NCBI GenBank assembly: GCA_910583795.1
Contig: CAJTZQ010000013.1
Span: 1-62,020 of the forward strand
Origin: an uncultured Muribaculaceae bacterium
GTDB taxonomy: Bacteria > Bacteroidota > Bacteroidia > Bacteroidales > Muribaculaceae
Direction of reading: 5' to 3'
DNA length: 62,020 bases
Shown here: positions 43,166-52,814 of the stretch, piece after piece
Position numbering within the stretch: position 1 is the stretch's first letter
How the letters are laid out: each line of letters begins with the position of its first letter
Position numbers and translations under genes: made by a program
The notes under the pieces: generated by a model
Databases searched by the model: none
Told to the model about the DNA's origin: nothing
The model's input: only the letters and a program-made list of their open reading frames with translations

Positions 43166-44080
43166 ATGAAAACCATATATAATAGTATTAAGGCTTTGAC
43201 ATTAGGTCTCGTATTCCTTCTTTCAACCCCATTACATGCCCAAATTGAACACCCGGACACTATATTGAAAATCACTACTCCAACAAAGGTGATTTTGACA
43301 GAAAATGCTGAAGGCACCAACATAGAGGTCAGATCGATCGGAGAAAAAGATGAAATCATCGCTTCTGTTCTCACTGAATATTCATCAGAATCTTCTGTCA
43401 AAACTAAATCAAGAGAAGGGAAATTACAGCAATGGTGGTATAACAGAAATCTATTGGATGTGAGCAATGAGGATGATTCATATTGGGGGATTTCGGTCGA
43501 TGGACTTTGCATTGGGCTTAATAATGCTATAAATCAAACTCCCGAAAACGGACTACAATGGTCCAAGTCATTTGAGATCGGTTGGTTAAGCTGTCTGAAT
43601 GTTTATTATGAATTCAACAGATCAAAAATATCTCTCGGACTTGGTTTTGATTGGAGAAATTATAAGATAACGACATCCGACAAATGTCTGATTGCCAACG
43701 AAGACAAAGGAATCGAGTGGGGCAAATATCCTGAAGGATCTAAAGGACGCTTTTCAAGGTTGAAAGTTTTTAGTCTGCAACTTCCCTTACTTTATGAATG
43801 GGATATACCCAAATCTTCTATGACATTTAAAGCGGGTCCTATATTGAATTTCAATACTTATGCTTCGATAAAATCTGTATGGGATGATGCAGATGGGAAC
43901 CGTGGAGAAACATTTACCAAAAACATTTCACCCCGGAGATGCACTGTAGATTTCTTCGCAAGTTTTTCATTTTGCAAAACAGTCGGAATATATGTAAGAT
44001 ATTCTCCAATGAAAGTAATAGACGTGCAGAATACTATTAATTTTAGACCCTTGACCATCGGATTAGGATTTGGAATCTGA
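43166..44080 (+). CDS. Outer-membrane beta-barrel protein of the ECF operon, paralogue 2
   Basis: 304 residues with a signal peptide (ALTLGLVFLLSTPLHA-Q). As in paralogue 1, a short strand segment beginning DTILKITTPTKVILTENAEGT and NIEVRSIGEKDE comes first, then a barrel with FEIGWLSCLNVYYEF, LGLGFDWRNYKI, FSLQLPLLYEWDIPKSSMTFKAGPILNFNTYAS. The NFNTYAS motif is shared exactly with paralogue 1. Start is 52 bases after the previous stop. Last gene of the ECF operon. Confidence 0.72.
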   Translation: MKTIYNSIKALTLGLVFLLSTPLHAQIEHPDTILKITTPTKVILTENAEGTNIEVRSIGEKDEIIASVLTEYSSESSVKTKSREGKLQQWWYNRNLLDVSNEDDSYWGISVDGLCIGLNNAINQTPENGLQWSKSFEIGWLSCLNVYYEFNRSKISLGLGFDWRNYKITTSDKCLIANEDKGIEWGKYPEGSKGRFSRLKVFSLQLPLLYEWDIPKSSMTFKAGPILNFNTYASIKSVWDDADGNRGETFTKNISPRRCTVDFFASFSFCKTVGIYVRYSPMKVIDVQNTINFRPLTIGLGFGI

Positions 44081-44207
44081 CGATGAAATTAAGTTGTGTC
44101 ATCAAAAGCTTCAATATCTTTGAAAAGATATTGAAGCATTTTTCGTTATTTATGGATGGATTTTACTATTTTTGCGTTTATAATATGTATATGACAAAAA
44201 ATTTCCA

Positions 44208-45017
44208 ATGGACATAAAGAAACTTCTCACACGCACAATATCAGGTATAGTTTATATCGGAATTATAATAGGCTGTATTTTCTGGGGCTTTGAACCATTC
44301 AACTGGATGGCTGCCATATTTGCCGCTATAGCTATACACGAGTTTGAAAAGATCACTCGGGAACTTAATCCCCACACCCTTCCGATATTACTTATAGATA
44401 TATTCGGTGCCATATCGCTGGTATTTGGATGGATGCTTTATCCTCTTGTTGTATGGGTATTCATTATACTTTGTAGAATGATTCTTCAGCTTTACATCAA
44501 AAGTGAAACCCCGCTTGCCGATATAGCACGTTCTATTATGTCGCAAATATATATCGGGCTACCATTAGGATTGATGGTGTTACTTGCTTATATTTGGCAT
44601 CTCCATGCCATTCTCGCCATCTTCTTGATGATATGGCTCAATGATACCGGTGCGTTTCTTGTGGGGAGCATGATCGGCAAACATCGCCTTTTTGAACGGA
44701 TTTCCCCAAAAAAATCATGGGAAGGTTTCTTCGGAGGCTTGTTTTTTGATTTAATTGCAGCAACCTTATTCGGATTATATTGTTCTGAGTTTTTCCGTCT
44801 TGAGATAGGTGTGGCAGAATGGATTGGATTAGGCGCCGTGGTTTGCATATTCTCTACCTGGGGAGATCTTGTAGAGTCAATGATCAAGCGTACCCTTCAC
44901 ATAAAAGACTCCGGAAATCTAATTCCCGGACATGGAGGTATTCTCGACCGTATTGACTCTCTGCTATTTGTGATGCCGGCCTCTCTAATCTATCTGACCA
45001 TTTTGTCAAATTTTTAA
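44208..45017 (+). CDS. cdsA: Phosphatidate cytidylyltransferase
   Basis: 269 residues, polytopic inner-membrane enzyme that makes CDP-diacylglycerol from phosphatidate and CTP. The C-terminal signature is complete: GDLVESMIKRTLHIKDSGNLIPGHGGILDRIDS, including the SxxKR...KD...PGHGGxxDRxDS residues. Hydrophobic segments occupy most of the N-terminal two thirds. A TATTTTTG element lies about 37 bases upstream. A very long perfect hairpin follows the stop. Confidence 0.96.
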   Translation: MDIKKLLTRTISGIVYIGIIIGCIFWGFEPFNWMAAIFAAIAIHEFEKITRELNPHTLPILLIDIFGAISLVFGWMLYPLVVWVFIILCRMILQLYIKSETPLADIARSIMSQIYIGLPLGLMVLLAYIWHLHAILAIFLMIWLNDTGAFLVGSMIGKHRLFERISPKKSWEGFFGGLFFDLIAATLFGLYCSEFFRLEIGVAEWIGLGAVVCIFSTWGDLVESMIKRTLHIKDSGNLIPGHGGILDRIDSLLFVMPASLIYLTILSNF

Positions 45018-45030
45018 CTACAATTTACTA

Positions 45031-45089
45031 ATCTATAATAAAGGAATCCTTATGTGAATTTTTCACATAAGGATTCCTTTATTATAGAT
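45031..45089. terminator. Perfect 28-bp inverted-repeat hairpin between cdsA and the PorT-like gene
   Basis: Arms at 45031-45058 and 45062-45089 are perfectly complementary, with only a 3-base loop (TTT). The outer part is AT-rich (ATCTATAATAAAGG / CCTTTATTATAGAT). It lies between converging genes and probably ends both transcripts, but it is much longer than the other terminators here. Confidence 0.8.
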
Positions 45090-45129
45090 GTTTATTGTGA
45101 TATCAGGATTTTGCTTTATCGTATGACAA

Positions 45130-45849
45130 TCATTTTATCCGGAACCAATAGCCGATTGTAGCAGAGATTGTCATTTGATTGGAAGCGCTATACGTATCCG
45201 TGCGTTTTGACGGGAATACGTTGCCAAGCCCATAATAGAAACGAGCCTCTATCGACAAGGAATTTCTCTTGTTTATATTAAACTCCCCACCCAAACCTGC
45301 TGAGATTCCATAATCGATCTTTTGAGTAGCCGACATGAGCATCTGCTCGTTCATTCGGTTTATATATGGGAAATCTGGAAGTGACGCCATCTGTGTCGGA
45401 TCAAAATTAGATTTTGTAGACTCACTTAAAAACAAAGCGATCTGAGGCCCGGCATTAAAAAAGAATTTGCCTCGCCTACCAAAAAATATATGAGCCATAA
45501 CCGGAAGCTCCACATAGTTGAGTGTGCGGCTATAATTATATGGTGCTCCTTCAAAATTTTCAGCCCAACCACGTTGTACAAAATTTAACTCTGCAATAAG
45601 TCCGAAGTGGTCTTCTTCGATATATCTGACCATCACTCCGGCTGTCATGCCCGGATTAAACTTCTGTCGAACCGACGGATTAAAAAACACTTCTGAAAAT
45701 GTAGCACCACCTTTTACCCCTATCGCAACGTTAGAATTGTAGTGGGTTTGTGCCTTGATTTCATGAAAAGATAAAAAAATGCATACAAGAGCAACAACCT
45801 TTAAAATGTTGCTCTTGTATGCATAAATATTATGGTTTAAAATTCTCAT
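45130..45849 (-). CDS. PorT-like outer-membrane beta-barrel (OMP_b-brl_2)
   Basis: 239 residues with a signal peptide (ILKVVALVCIFLSFHEIKA-Q). An eight-strand-type barrel follows: VAIGVKGGATFSEVFF, AGVMVRYIEEDHFGLIAELNFVQRGWAEN, LNYVELPVMAHIFFG, KFFFNAGPQIALFLSE, and a terminal strand SATIGYWFRIK. This is the OMP_b-brl_2/PorT-like pattern of Bacteroidetes. It overlaps the LysM gene upstream by 4 bases (ATGA), indicating coupled translation and a shared task in the envelope. Confidence 0.83.
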   Translation of the reverse strand: MRILNHNIYAYKSNILKVVALVCIFLSFHEIKAQTHYNSNVAIGVKGGATFSEVFFNPSVRQKFNPGMTAGVMVRYIEEDHFGLIAELNFVQRGWAENFEGAPYNYSRTLNYVELPVMAHIFFGRRGKFFFNAGPQIALFLSESTKSNFDPTQMASLPDFPYINRMNEQMLMSATQKIDYGISAGLGGEFNINKRNSLSIEARFYYGLGNVFPSKRTDTYSASNQMTISATIGYWFRIK

Positions 45850-47807
45850 TTTACTATCTCTTTCTCAATAAATCCTCCGTGACGGAATTTAAGCAAATAA
45901 CCTATCGGATTGATGAAACCACCCCAGTTGTTGACACGTTCAAGATTAATTTCGCTTTGAATCGGGGTTCCTTCAAAACCGGAGAAACCTTTATTAAAGT
46001 CCCCTCCATTTCTTGCTGTAGAAGGTATAAAATATTTTGCGACATCATATCCACTTGCAGCAAAACTGGGGAAAGATTTTACAGGGACACCGTCAAACAT
46101 ATCATTAAACTTACCCATGAAACGCTTTCCCACACTTGATTCGGAATCAAACCATACCCTTGACGGAATAATCACATCTGCTTCAGCAAATTTGTCACCA
46201 TAGGTTTCATTAAGGACTACCCAACTCGGTCTACCCACTACAGATATATTTGCAAGAGGATATTTCTCCTTCAGATTTTCCACAGCTTGCAAAAGATCTG
46301 CAACTTCTTCCTTTTTGCTCGAATAAGCATATATCACATAATAATCCGATTCGGATAATTCGAAATCTGAAAGTCCGGATACAGGAAGTTCGGTCTTGTC
46401 ATAATCCTGATATTTGGGAAGAAGGATTTCTGCGATACCATCATTAGAGTCTGGAAGCCCGACCACAATCAGTTTTCTATTTCCATAATCACTATATAGC
46501 CTGTCAGCAATTTGCTGATTGAAATAGGATGAAGGCGGAAGTAGTTGCACCATAGAAGGGTTGTCTTCGTAGAGTTCGTTTTTGACATCGAAGACATTCA
46601 CAATCTCTATTTGATTTGTATTTCCATAGTCCGCAAGGAAGGCAGGGAAATTCTTGTCAGCAGTAGCCACAATCAAATTCGGTTCAAAATCATCCAAAGC
46701 ATTTGTTACAGCCTCTGTAGACATTCTTCCATCAATAACCTTGAAGTTGATTTTGTAAGGAGAATTTTTAAGTTCATCCACAGCAATAAGGAAACCTCGA
46801 GAGAAATCAAGATCCTTATTGGATGTCGGTTCATCAAGAATTGCTGCAATCTTAACCTCTGCAAGCAGCGACTGTTCCGAATCAATATTGTGGATTGAAT
46901 CATACAACTCCTGAATTCCTTCTGAGGTCAATTCTCTTGGATCTTCTTTTTCAACTTCTTTCTCAACCTGAACAGTCTCGATTACAGGCACATTGACAAT
47001 AGCATTCTTTTTAAGTTTAGATGTCTCTTCATTTGCCTCCTTCAAAGTTTCTTCATCCACTCCGGTTTCCTTGGCAATCGTAGACCAAGTGTCATTCTTT
47101 TTGACCTTGTAACTTTCCACACTTGCAAGACGCTCCTCCTCAACAAGTTCGGTATGAATTCTCTTACTGTTGGAATTTATGGCAAGACGGATGGTATCGC
47201 CAATCTTGAAATTCTTTTCAGAAACCGATGGGTTTGCTATAAGAATATCCTCTATCGAAGTATGGTATTTTTTAGCGAGAGAATAAAGAGTGTCACCAGG
47301 CTTGATCACATAATAAAGATATTTGTCAGACACGGTTTGTGGTGATTGCTGTATGACGATTGTTTCACCTGCTTTTATCCCATATTTTGCATTTGGATAT
47401 GCTGCATAAATCACATCAAGAGGGACGTTGTATTGTCTGGAGATGCTATATACCGTTTCTCCTTTCTTCACGACATGATTGATAGGGTCATAAGAAATGC
47501 TATCTATATCTACAACGGAAACCGGTTCTTCTGTCACTACGGTAACTTTACCGGTAGGGTAGTACAACCTTGCTCCTTTCTCCATTTCTGAAGAAGTATT
47601 TGGATTAAGCCTTACAAGTTCTTCAAGATCCCATCCATGTTCCTTAGCGATACCGTAAATAGACTCCCCCTTCTTGATTTCGTGGTAATAATATTCTTTA
47701 CCCAATATTTCAACTTTGGGAAGTTTCGGACCGGCGGCAAAAACAGGAATTGCCGCCGCAGCTATTCCTATCCAAGGAAAAATATGCGAATTAATCTTCA
47801 TTTGCAT
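45846..47807 (-). CDS. LysM-repeat protein fused to a periplasmic-binding-like domain
   Basis: 653 residues with a signal peptide (FPWIGIAAAAIPVFAA). Four LysM cell-wall-binding repeats: YYYHEIKKGESIYGIAKEHG, HVVKKGETVYSISRQYNVP, YYVIKPGDTLYSLAKKYHTS and YKVKKNDTWSTIAKETGVD (about residues 38-270). After a Lys/Glu-rich linker, residues about 320-640 look like a type 1 periplasmic-binding fold (VKIAAILDEPTSNKDLDFSRGFLIAVDELKN, VVGLPDSNDGIAEILLPKYQDYD). This combination is known in Bacteroidetes and may scaffold wall synthesis or sense wall fragments. It is translationally coupled to the PorT-like barrel. Confidence 0.85.
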   Translation of the reverse strand: MQMKINSHIFPWIGIAAAAIPVFAAGPKLPKVEILGKEYYYHEIKKGESIYGIAKEHGWDLEELVRLNPNTSSEMEKGARLYYPTGKVTVVTEEPVSVVDIDSISYDPINHVVKKGETVYSISRQYNVPLDVIYAAYPNAKYGIKAGETIVIQQSPQTVSDKYLYYVIKPGDTLYSLAKKYHTSIEDILIANPSVSEKNFKIGDTIRLAINSNSKRIHTELVEEERLASVESYKVKKNDTWSTIAKETGVDEETLKEANEETSKLKKNAIVNVPVIETVQVEKEVEKEDPRELTSEGIQELYDSIHNIDSEQSLLAEVKIAAILDEPTSNKDLDFSRGFLIAVDELKNSPYKINFKVIDGRMSTEAVTNALDDFEPNLIVATADKNFPAFLADYGNTNQIEIVNVFDVKNELYEDNPSMVQLLPPSSYFNQQIADRLYSDYGNRKLIVVGLPDSNDGIAEILLPKYQDYDKTELPVSGLSDFELSESDYYVIYAYSSKKEEVADLLQAVENLKEKYPLANISVVGRPSWVVLNETYGDKFAEADVIIPSRVWFDSESSVGKRFMGKFNDMFDGVPVKSFPSFAASGYDVAKYFIPSTARNGGDFNKGFSGFEGTPIQSEINLERVNNWGGFINPIGYLLKFRHGGFIEKEIVK

Positions 47808-47901
47808 CAGAATTATAATTGCAAAATTAACAAATTTTTCTTTAAGCCGGGTAGTATATTAGCTTTAAAAGAGGGAAAATTAACGTCTGTTATGAAAAGA
47901 A

Positions 47902-47935
47902 ACGGGAAGAGATCCCATTTGAAATCTCTTCCCGT
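47902..47935 (-). terminator. Terminator of tricorn-like gene 2
   Basis: 12-bp perfect arms ACGGGAAGAGAT (47902-47913) and ATCTCTTCCCGT (47924-47935), then a T-rich tail on the minus strand, 22 bases after the stop. Confidence 0.8.
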
Positions 47936-47956
47936 AGAATTATTAATCTTGTTGAT

Positions 47957-50900
47957 TTATTTTTTCTTTTGATCTACCTCTTTAAGAAGTTCCTTTACCG
48001 CTGTCTCGAGCTGAGCATCCTTACCCTTGACAACATCTTCAGGTTTGTTTTCAACGAGAATATCCGGTTCAAGCTGGGAATTCTCAAGGACTGTACCTTC
48101 TGCGGTGCGGAAAGCGGTCACAGGGATACCGAACACCATTGAAGGATCTTGCATTGTGATCCAGTTCACACTTGACATCGTTCCCGGCACAGGCATACCT
48201 ACAACTTTTCCTAAATTCTTATGCTTGTATACCCAAGGTGTACCATGAGCATTACTATAGTTAGCCTCACCTGTCACCATAATACTCGGTTTGTTCCATC
48301 TTCTTGAAGGCATTGTGGCGGATTTAACACCATGATTCTCCTGAGTAAGATACTGCTCGCCACTAAAGAGCACCTCTATGTCCTCGTGCAGACGACCACC
48401 GCCATTCCATCGTGTATCTATAACGATACCCTCGCGATTATTAAATTCACCGAGAATTTTGGAATAGATGGTTCTGAAACTTCCATCGCTCATAGACTGG
48501 ATGTGAACGTAACCCAAACGTCCTCCCGAGAGACTGTCAACAAGATGTTCGTTTCTCTTTACCCAGCGATTGTAGGTCAGTCCACTCATGACACCCGCAG
48601 AAATTGGGAGAACCACTTCTTCCCAACGTTCGCCCGACTTAGGACTGAAGAAAGAAACAAGTGTCTTTTTCTTTGCGGTGTTGTTCAATAGCGATGTCCA
48701 GTCTTTTCCTGCCATGATTTTTTCCCCGTTGATAGCTTCAACTATATCTCCGGCTTTTACACGCGTGGTGGATCTGTCGAATGGTCCGCCAGCCATAATC
48801 TCTTCAATCCTGAGACCATCCTTATCTGTGGTGAGATCAAAAATAAGCCCAAGCGAAGCTGTCGCATCTTTTGCAGTGGCAGAAGAATACCTGCCCCCTG
48901 AATGAGATACGTTGAGTTCTCCGAGAATCTCGCTAAGAAGCATTTGGAAATCATAGTTGTTGTTAATATGCGGGAGGAACTTACGATAGTTCTCCACATA
49001 TTCTTTCCAATTGATCGGCATCTTTGCAAGATAGAAACGCTCTTGAGCTTCATTTGCCATAAAGTTGAACATTGCTTCTCTCTCTTTATAGGGATCGATT
49101 TTCACCGAACCGGAAGTTGAAATATTCTTCAAACTTTTTGAACTTGGAATAAACTTACGGACAGTGGCGCCAACAAGATACATGTTGCCGTTTTTATCTG
49201 TCTGTATCCCTGCGGGAGAAGAACCGAGCTTCTTGATCATGCTGACATCCCCTTTTCTCAAATCTTTTGACCACAGATCATAACCATCTTCAAAAGACGA
49301 AAGATAATAAAGGGTAGAACCATCTTTCGAAACAACAAAGTCCGCAAGGTTTGAGGAATTAGGAGTCAGGCGCACGATACGGTCCTGAATACCTTCTCTG
49401 TCAATCTTGATTGATTTGTCTTCCTTATCAGATTCAGAGTTCTTTTTCTTCGAATCTTTATTTTTCTTATCAGAATCAGAATCTTTTTTCTTGGAATCTT
49501 TCTTTTGCTGATCTTCAACTTCCTTAAAGAGTTCATAATCCTCTTCATTCATACGAAACTTGTCGTAAGCATCCTTTGTGAGGAACACCATCATCACATC
49601 TGATTCAGAACCCCATGATGCATGGTTTCTCATACCATACCGTTCCGATTCAAACACAACAGCACTTCCATCAGAAGTGAAACGAGGATTCTGATCGAAA
49701 TAACCCGTATTGGTGATATTGATAAATTCCCCGTCCTCTACATTAATGATTGCGATGTCACCATATGGCTCGTGCATGGGATTCATTACTTCAAGAGTAA
49801 TCCATTTGCTATCGGGACTCCATTCAACACCGATGCCACTGCTACGGGAAGTGGTGATTCTGTCGTCAGAAAGAGTCCTAACTTTCTTAGAGTCAAGATC
49901 CAGAACCTTAAGTTTTGTACGATCCTCAACGAAAACCATTTTTTTACCGTCGGGAGATACTGAAGGATATCCTCTTTCCACCCCGTCATTAGAAAACATT
50001 TCCTTCTCCTCGATAACTGTGGCATTTGAAAAATTGGGATCATCATCTCGTTTGATAGTTGCACGATATATATTACTTCTACCATTGCGAAGAGAACCAT
50101 AATATAATGATCGGCCATCGCTTCCCCACGTCAATGCGTTTTCAATAGCAGGTGTATGTGTGATCTGCTTGGTTGAAGAATAATCTGAAGAAGTCACGAA
50201 TACTTCACCTCTTACCGTAAAAGCTACTTGTTTGCCATCCGGAGAAACAACAGCTCCCTGAACCCTTGAGAATGGGATCTCTTTTACATCTTCCATGAAA
50301 TCATCGACAATGTCAATAGGAAGTTTGCTTGCTTTGCCACCCGGTTTCATGGTATAAAGTTCTCCATTGTAAGTAAAAGCCAGAATATCTCCGGCACCGG
50401 CACTGAGGAATCTCACAGGGTGCTTGGTGAATGAAGTGAGTTTCTCCGGAGCGTTTTTACCGGATATGGACTGACGATAGACATTAAACGAATCGCCGTC
50501 GCGTTCGCTAAGGAAATAGAAACTATTGTTATCGGAAGCAACCACCGGTTCACGGTCTTCACCGGCTCGATCTGTAAGATTCGTATAGGATCTGGACGAC
50601 GGATTATACATCCAGATATCTCTGGTGACTGAAGATGTGTGATGCTTGCGCCATTTATCTTCCGAACCTTTAACATTTTCATAAAGAAAACTGCCATCCG
50701 GACGCATGGCAAGACTTACGGCGGGGATTGAAAGGATCTGAACCGGTCTACCACCTTCTGACGGAACTGAATACAGCTCGCTTTGACTTCTGTGAGGTCC
50801 TCCTATATTAATAGACGGTTTCTGAATATATGCAGAGAAAATCACATTCTTACCATCGGGAGAGAACGCTTCAGGAGTCTCGGCTACTGAATTATAAGTA

Positions 50901-51205
50901 AGCCGGGTGGATTGCCCTCCCGTGGCAGGAATAATATACACATCCTTACCTCCGTTGCGATCAGAAGCATAAGCTATCTTATCTCCTTTTGGAGACCATA
51001 TAGGACTGCTTTCATAAGCCTCAGTGGTTGTGAGACGTGTCGCCTTACCGCCGGTAGCGGGAACTGTAAACAAGTCTCCCTTATATGAAAACACAATAGT
51101 GCTCCCATCGGGAGAGATCTTTACATCGCGCATCCACATCGGACTGACAGCCATCATAGAGAGAGGAGTCAACAAAAGTGCTGCGGGAATAATAAATCTT
51201 TTCAT
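47957..51205 (-). CDS. Tricorn-like S41 peptidase 2
   Basis: 1,082 residues, paralogue of 31207-34446. Signal peptide (PAALLLTPLSMMAVS). Beta-propeller repeats (VKISPDGSTIVFSYKGDLFTVPATGG, SVSPDGKKMVFVEDRTK), then LGELNVSHSGGRY (Ser-His pair), PDZ (GGPFDRSTTRVKAGDIVEAINGEK) and a catalytic region with GIVIDTRWNGGG and GEANYSNAHGTPW. A Lys/Asp/Ser low-complexity insert (about residues 550-600) occupies the same position as in paralogue 1 but with different sequence. Likely exported peptidase. It has its own promoter and terminator. Confidence 0.9.
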   Translation of the reverse strand: MKRFIIPAALLLTPLSMMAVSPMWMRDVKISPDGSTIVFSYKGDLFTVPATGGKATRLTTTEAYESSPIWSPKGDKIAYASDRNGGKDVYIIPATGGQSTRLTYNSVAETPEAFSPDGKNVIFSAYIQKPSINIGGPHRSQSELYSVPSEGGRPVQILSIPAVSLAMRPDGSFLYENVKGSEDKWRKHHTSSVTRDIWMYNPSSRSYTNLTDRAGEDREPVVASDNNSFYFLSERDGDSFNVYRQSISGKNAPEKLTSFTKHPVRFLSAGAGDILAFTYNGELYTMKPGGKASKLPIDIVDDFMEDVKEIPFSRVQGAVVSPDGKQVAFTVRGEVFVTSSDYSSTKQITHTPAIENALTWGSDGRSLYYGSLRNGRSNIYRATIKRDDDPNFSNATVIEEKEMFSNDGVERGYPSVSPDGKKMVFVEDRTKLKVLDLDSKKVRTLSDDRITTSRSSGIGVEWSPDSKWITLEVMNPMHEPYGDIAIINVEDGEFINITNTGYFDQNPRFTSDGSAVVFESERYGMRNHASWGSESDVMMVFLTKDAYDKFRMNEEDYELFKEVEDQQKKDSKKKDSDSDKKNKDSKKKNSESDKEDKSIKIDREGIQDRIVRLTPNSSNLADFVVSKDGSTLYYLSSFEDGYDLWSKDLRKGDVSMIKKLGSSPAGIQTDKNGNMYLVGATVRKFIPSSKSLKNISTSGSVKIDPYKEREAMFNFMANEAQERFYLAKMPINWKEYVENYRKFLPHINNNYDFQMLLSEILGELNVSHSGGRYSSATAKDATASLGLIFDLTTDKDGLRIEEIMAGGPFDRSTTRVKAGDIVEAINGEKIMAGKDWTSLLNNTAKKKTLVSFFSPKSGERWEEVVLPISAGVMSGLTYNRWVKRNEHLVDSLSGGRLGYVHIQSMSDGSFRTIYSKILGEFNNREGIVIDTRWNGGGRLHEDIEVLFSGEQYLTQENHGVKSATMPSRRWNKPSIMVTGEANYSNAHGTPWVYKHKNLGKVVGMPVPGTMSSVNWITMQDPSMVFGIPVTAFRTAEGTVLENSQLEPDILVENKPEDVVKGKDAQLETAVKELLKEVDQKKK

Positions 51206-51296
51206 GTAGAATAAAACTGGTTAGAATAATGAATACAATCAGGCACTAAAGAAATAAGACAATCTCACGAAGCTACCTGACTTGGTATTTAAACTG

Positions 51297-51327
51297 CAAA
51301 TATACTTTAAATTCACTAATTAACCAA
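51297..51327 (-). promoter_or_regulatory. Promoter of tricorn-like gene 2
   Basis: On the minus strand TTG (51325-51327), 20 bases, TATATTTG (51297-51304). The leader would be about 85 bases. Confidence 0.68.
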
Positions 51328-51383
51328 TAGAATTATTCAATTTTCACGACCTGAAACGTATTGTGAAACGTTGAAAACGTGAC

Positions 51384-52814
51384 CTAACCGTCGAGCGCAA
51401 GTTTCCCTGTGAGCAACATCCATATAGACACACATGCCATTGCCACAAGAAAAACAAACAGAATTTTTTCATTGCCGGTCATTATTGAATCAGAAGATTT
51501 ATAGTGCCGTCTTGCCATGAAAAAAAATGGGTAACCGGCAAGATAGAAAGTTGATGTCAACATTAAAAGGTATAACGAACCTGCCCACATTGAGTACCCA
51601 CAATACATCATTGTACATGAAGCTATCATGGTCAATGACGTCTTAATTTTAAACGGCATTCTTAATGACGGAGACAAAGAAAGTTTCAATAGATAAAGTC
51701 CACAGAAAAAATAACATGGAAGAATCATCATAGATGCGAGATTTACAGCGGCAAGATATACATCTTCCGCCGTTACAACGAGCAATAGACATAAAGTCAT
51801 TGCAACAGACGAAACCCTCATGCCATAGGCGGGTACACCATGACTGTTGACAGATAGAAACTTACTTGGAAATATCTTCACAACAGCTGCCTCATATGGG
51901 GTCTGTGCGCACAATAGCGTCCATGCCACAAATCCACCTGCCAACGACACAATTATTGCGGATATGACAAACCATTTAGCCCACGAACCAGCACAAGCCT
52001 CAAGAGCATATGCCAAAGAAGGATTGGGCAAAGCGGCAAGTTCTGTTTGAGACATTACACCGAAACATAATGTTGTCACTAAAATATAAAGAGACAATGC
52101 AAGAGTAAATCCTATCATAGTGGCTTTCCCGACATCGGAACGACGTTTCGCCCTCGCTGACATCATCATGGCGCCCTCTATTCCAAGGAAACTCCAAATA
52201 GTCACAAGCATACAAGAAGATACTTGACCTCCCATCGAGGGAAGAGAAGGGTTAAGGTTACCCCAAAAATCAGCAGTAAAATATCCAACCTTCACACTAA
52301 TCGCGAGAATAATTAGTATGAAAATAATACATCCGAATTTCAACACAGACATACAAGTGTTGATATAGGATGCCTGCTGTATGCCACGTGTGACTATAAA
52401 ATACATTAGCCAAACCAAGGCTGTGCCGAATGCTACAGTCTGCCATCCATGCTTACTTAAGACAGGGAAGAATGCTCCAAGAGAATCATTCAGCAGTACG
52501 GCATAAGTGACATTTCCAAGGATCACACAAAGCCAATACCCCCATGCCATATTAAAACCTAAATATTTACCAAAACCTTCCTGCGCATATTGATAAATAC
52601 CGGCATTAAGATCAGGTCTTAATTTTACAAGTCGTCTGAAAGTAAGTACTAAAAACATTATGCCGAGCCCTGTAACCATCCAAGCACACAGCACAGCGCC
52701 TAAAGCAGCCCCATGAGCCATGTTTTGGGCAATATTGAATATACTGCCACCTATCACTGACCCGAAAACTATAGCAACAAGTCTCCAGAGTCCAAGTTTT
52801 CCAGTTTCTTCCAA
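51384..52814 (-). CDS. APC family amino-acid permease (basic amino acid/ornithine antiporter type)
   Basis: 476 residues with about 12 membrane segments. The first, LWRLVAIVFGSVIGGSIFNIAQN, carries the Gly-rich substrate loop of the APC superfamily. LRPDLNAGIYQYAQEGFGKYLGFNMAWGYWL is the conserved region after segment 2 of ArcD/LysP-type antiporters, and EGAMMMSARAKRRSDVGKATMIGF is the loop seen in arginine/ornithine and lysine antiporters. Substrate is inferred from family resemblance only. Divergent from the DPP-IV-like peptidase gene. Confidence 0.88.
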   Translation of the reverse strand: MEETGKLGLWRLVAIVFGSVIGGSIFNIAQNMAHGAALGAVLCAWMVTGLGIMFLVLTFRRLVKLRPDLNAGIYQYAQEGFGKYLGFNMAWGYWLCVILGNVTYAVLLNDSLGAFFPVLSKHGWQTVAFGTALVWLMYFIVTRGIQQASYINTCMSVLKFGCIIFILIILAISVKVGYFTADFWGNLNPSLPSMGGQVSSCMLVTIWSFLGIEGAMMMSARAKRRSDVGKATMIGFTLALSLYILVTTLCFGVMSQTELAALPNPSLAYALEACAGSWAKWFVISAIIVSLAGGFVAWTLLCAQTPYEAAVVKIFPSKFLSVNSHGVPAYGMRVSSVAMTLCLLLVVTAEDVYLAAVNLASMMILPCYFFCGLYLLKLSLSPSLRMPFKIKTSLTMIASCTMMYCGYSMWAGSLYLLMLTSTFYLAGYPFFFMARRHYKSSDSIMTGNEKILFVFLVAMACVSIWMLLTGKLALDG

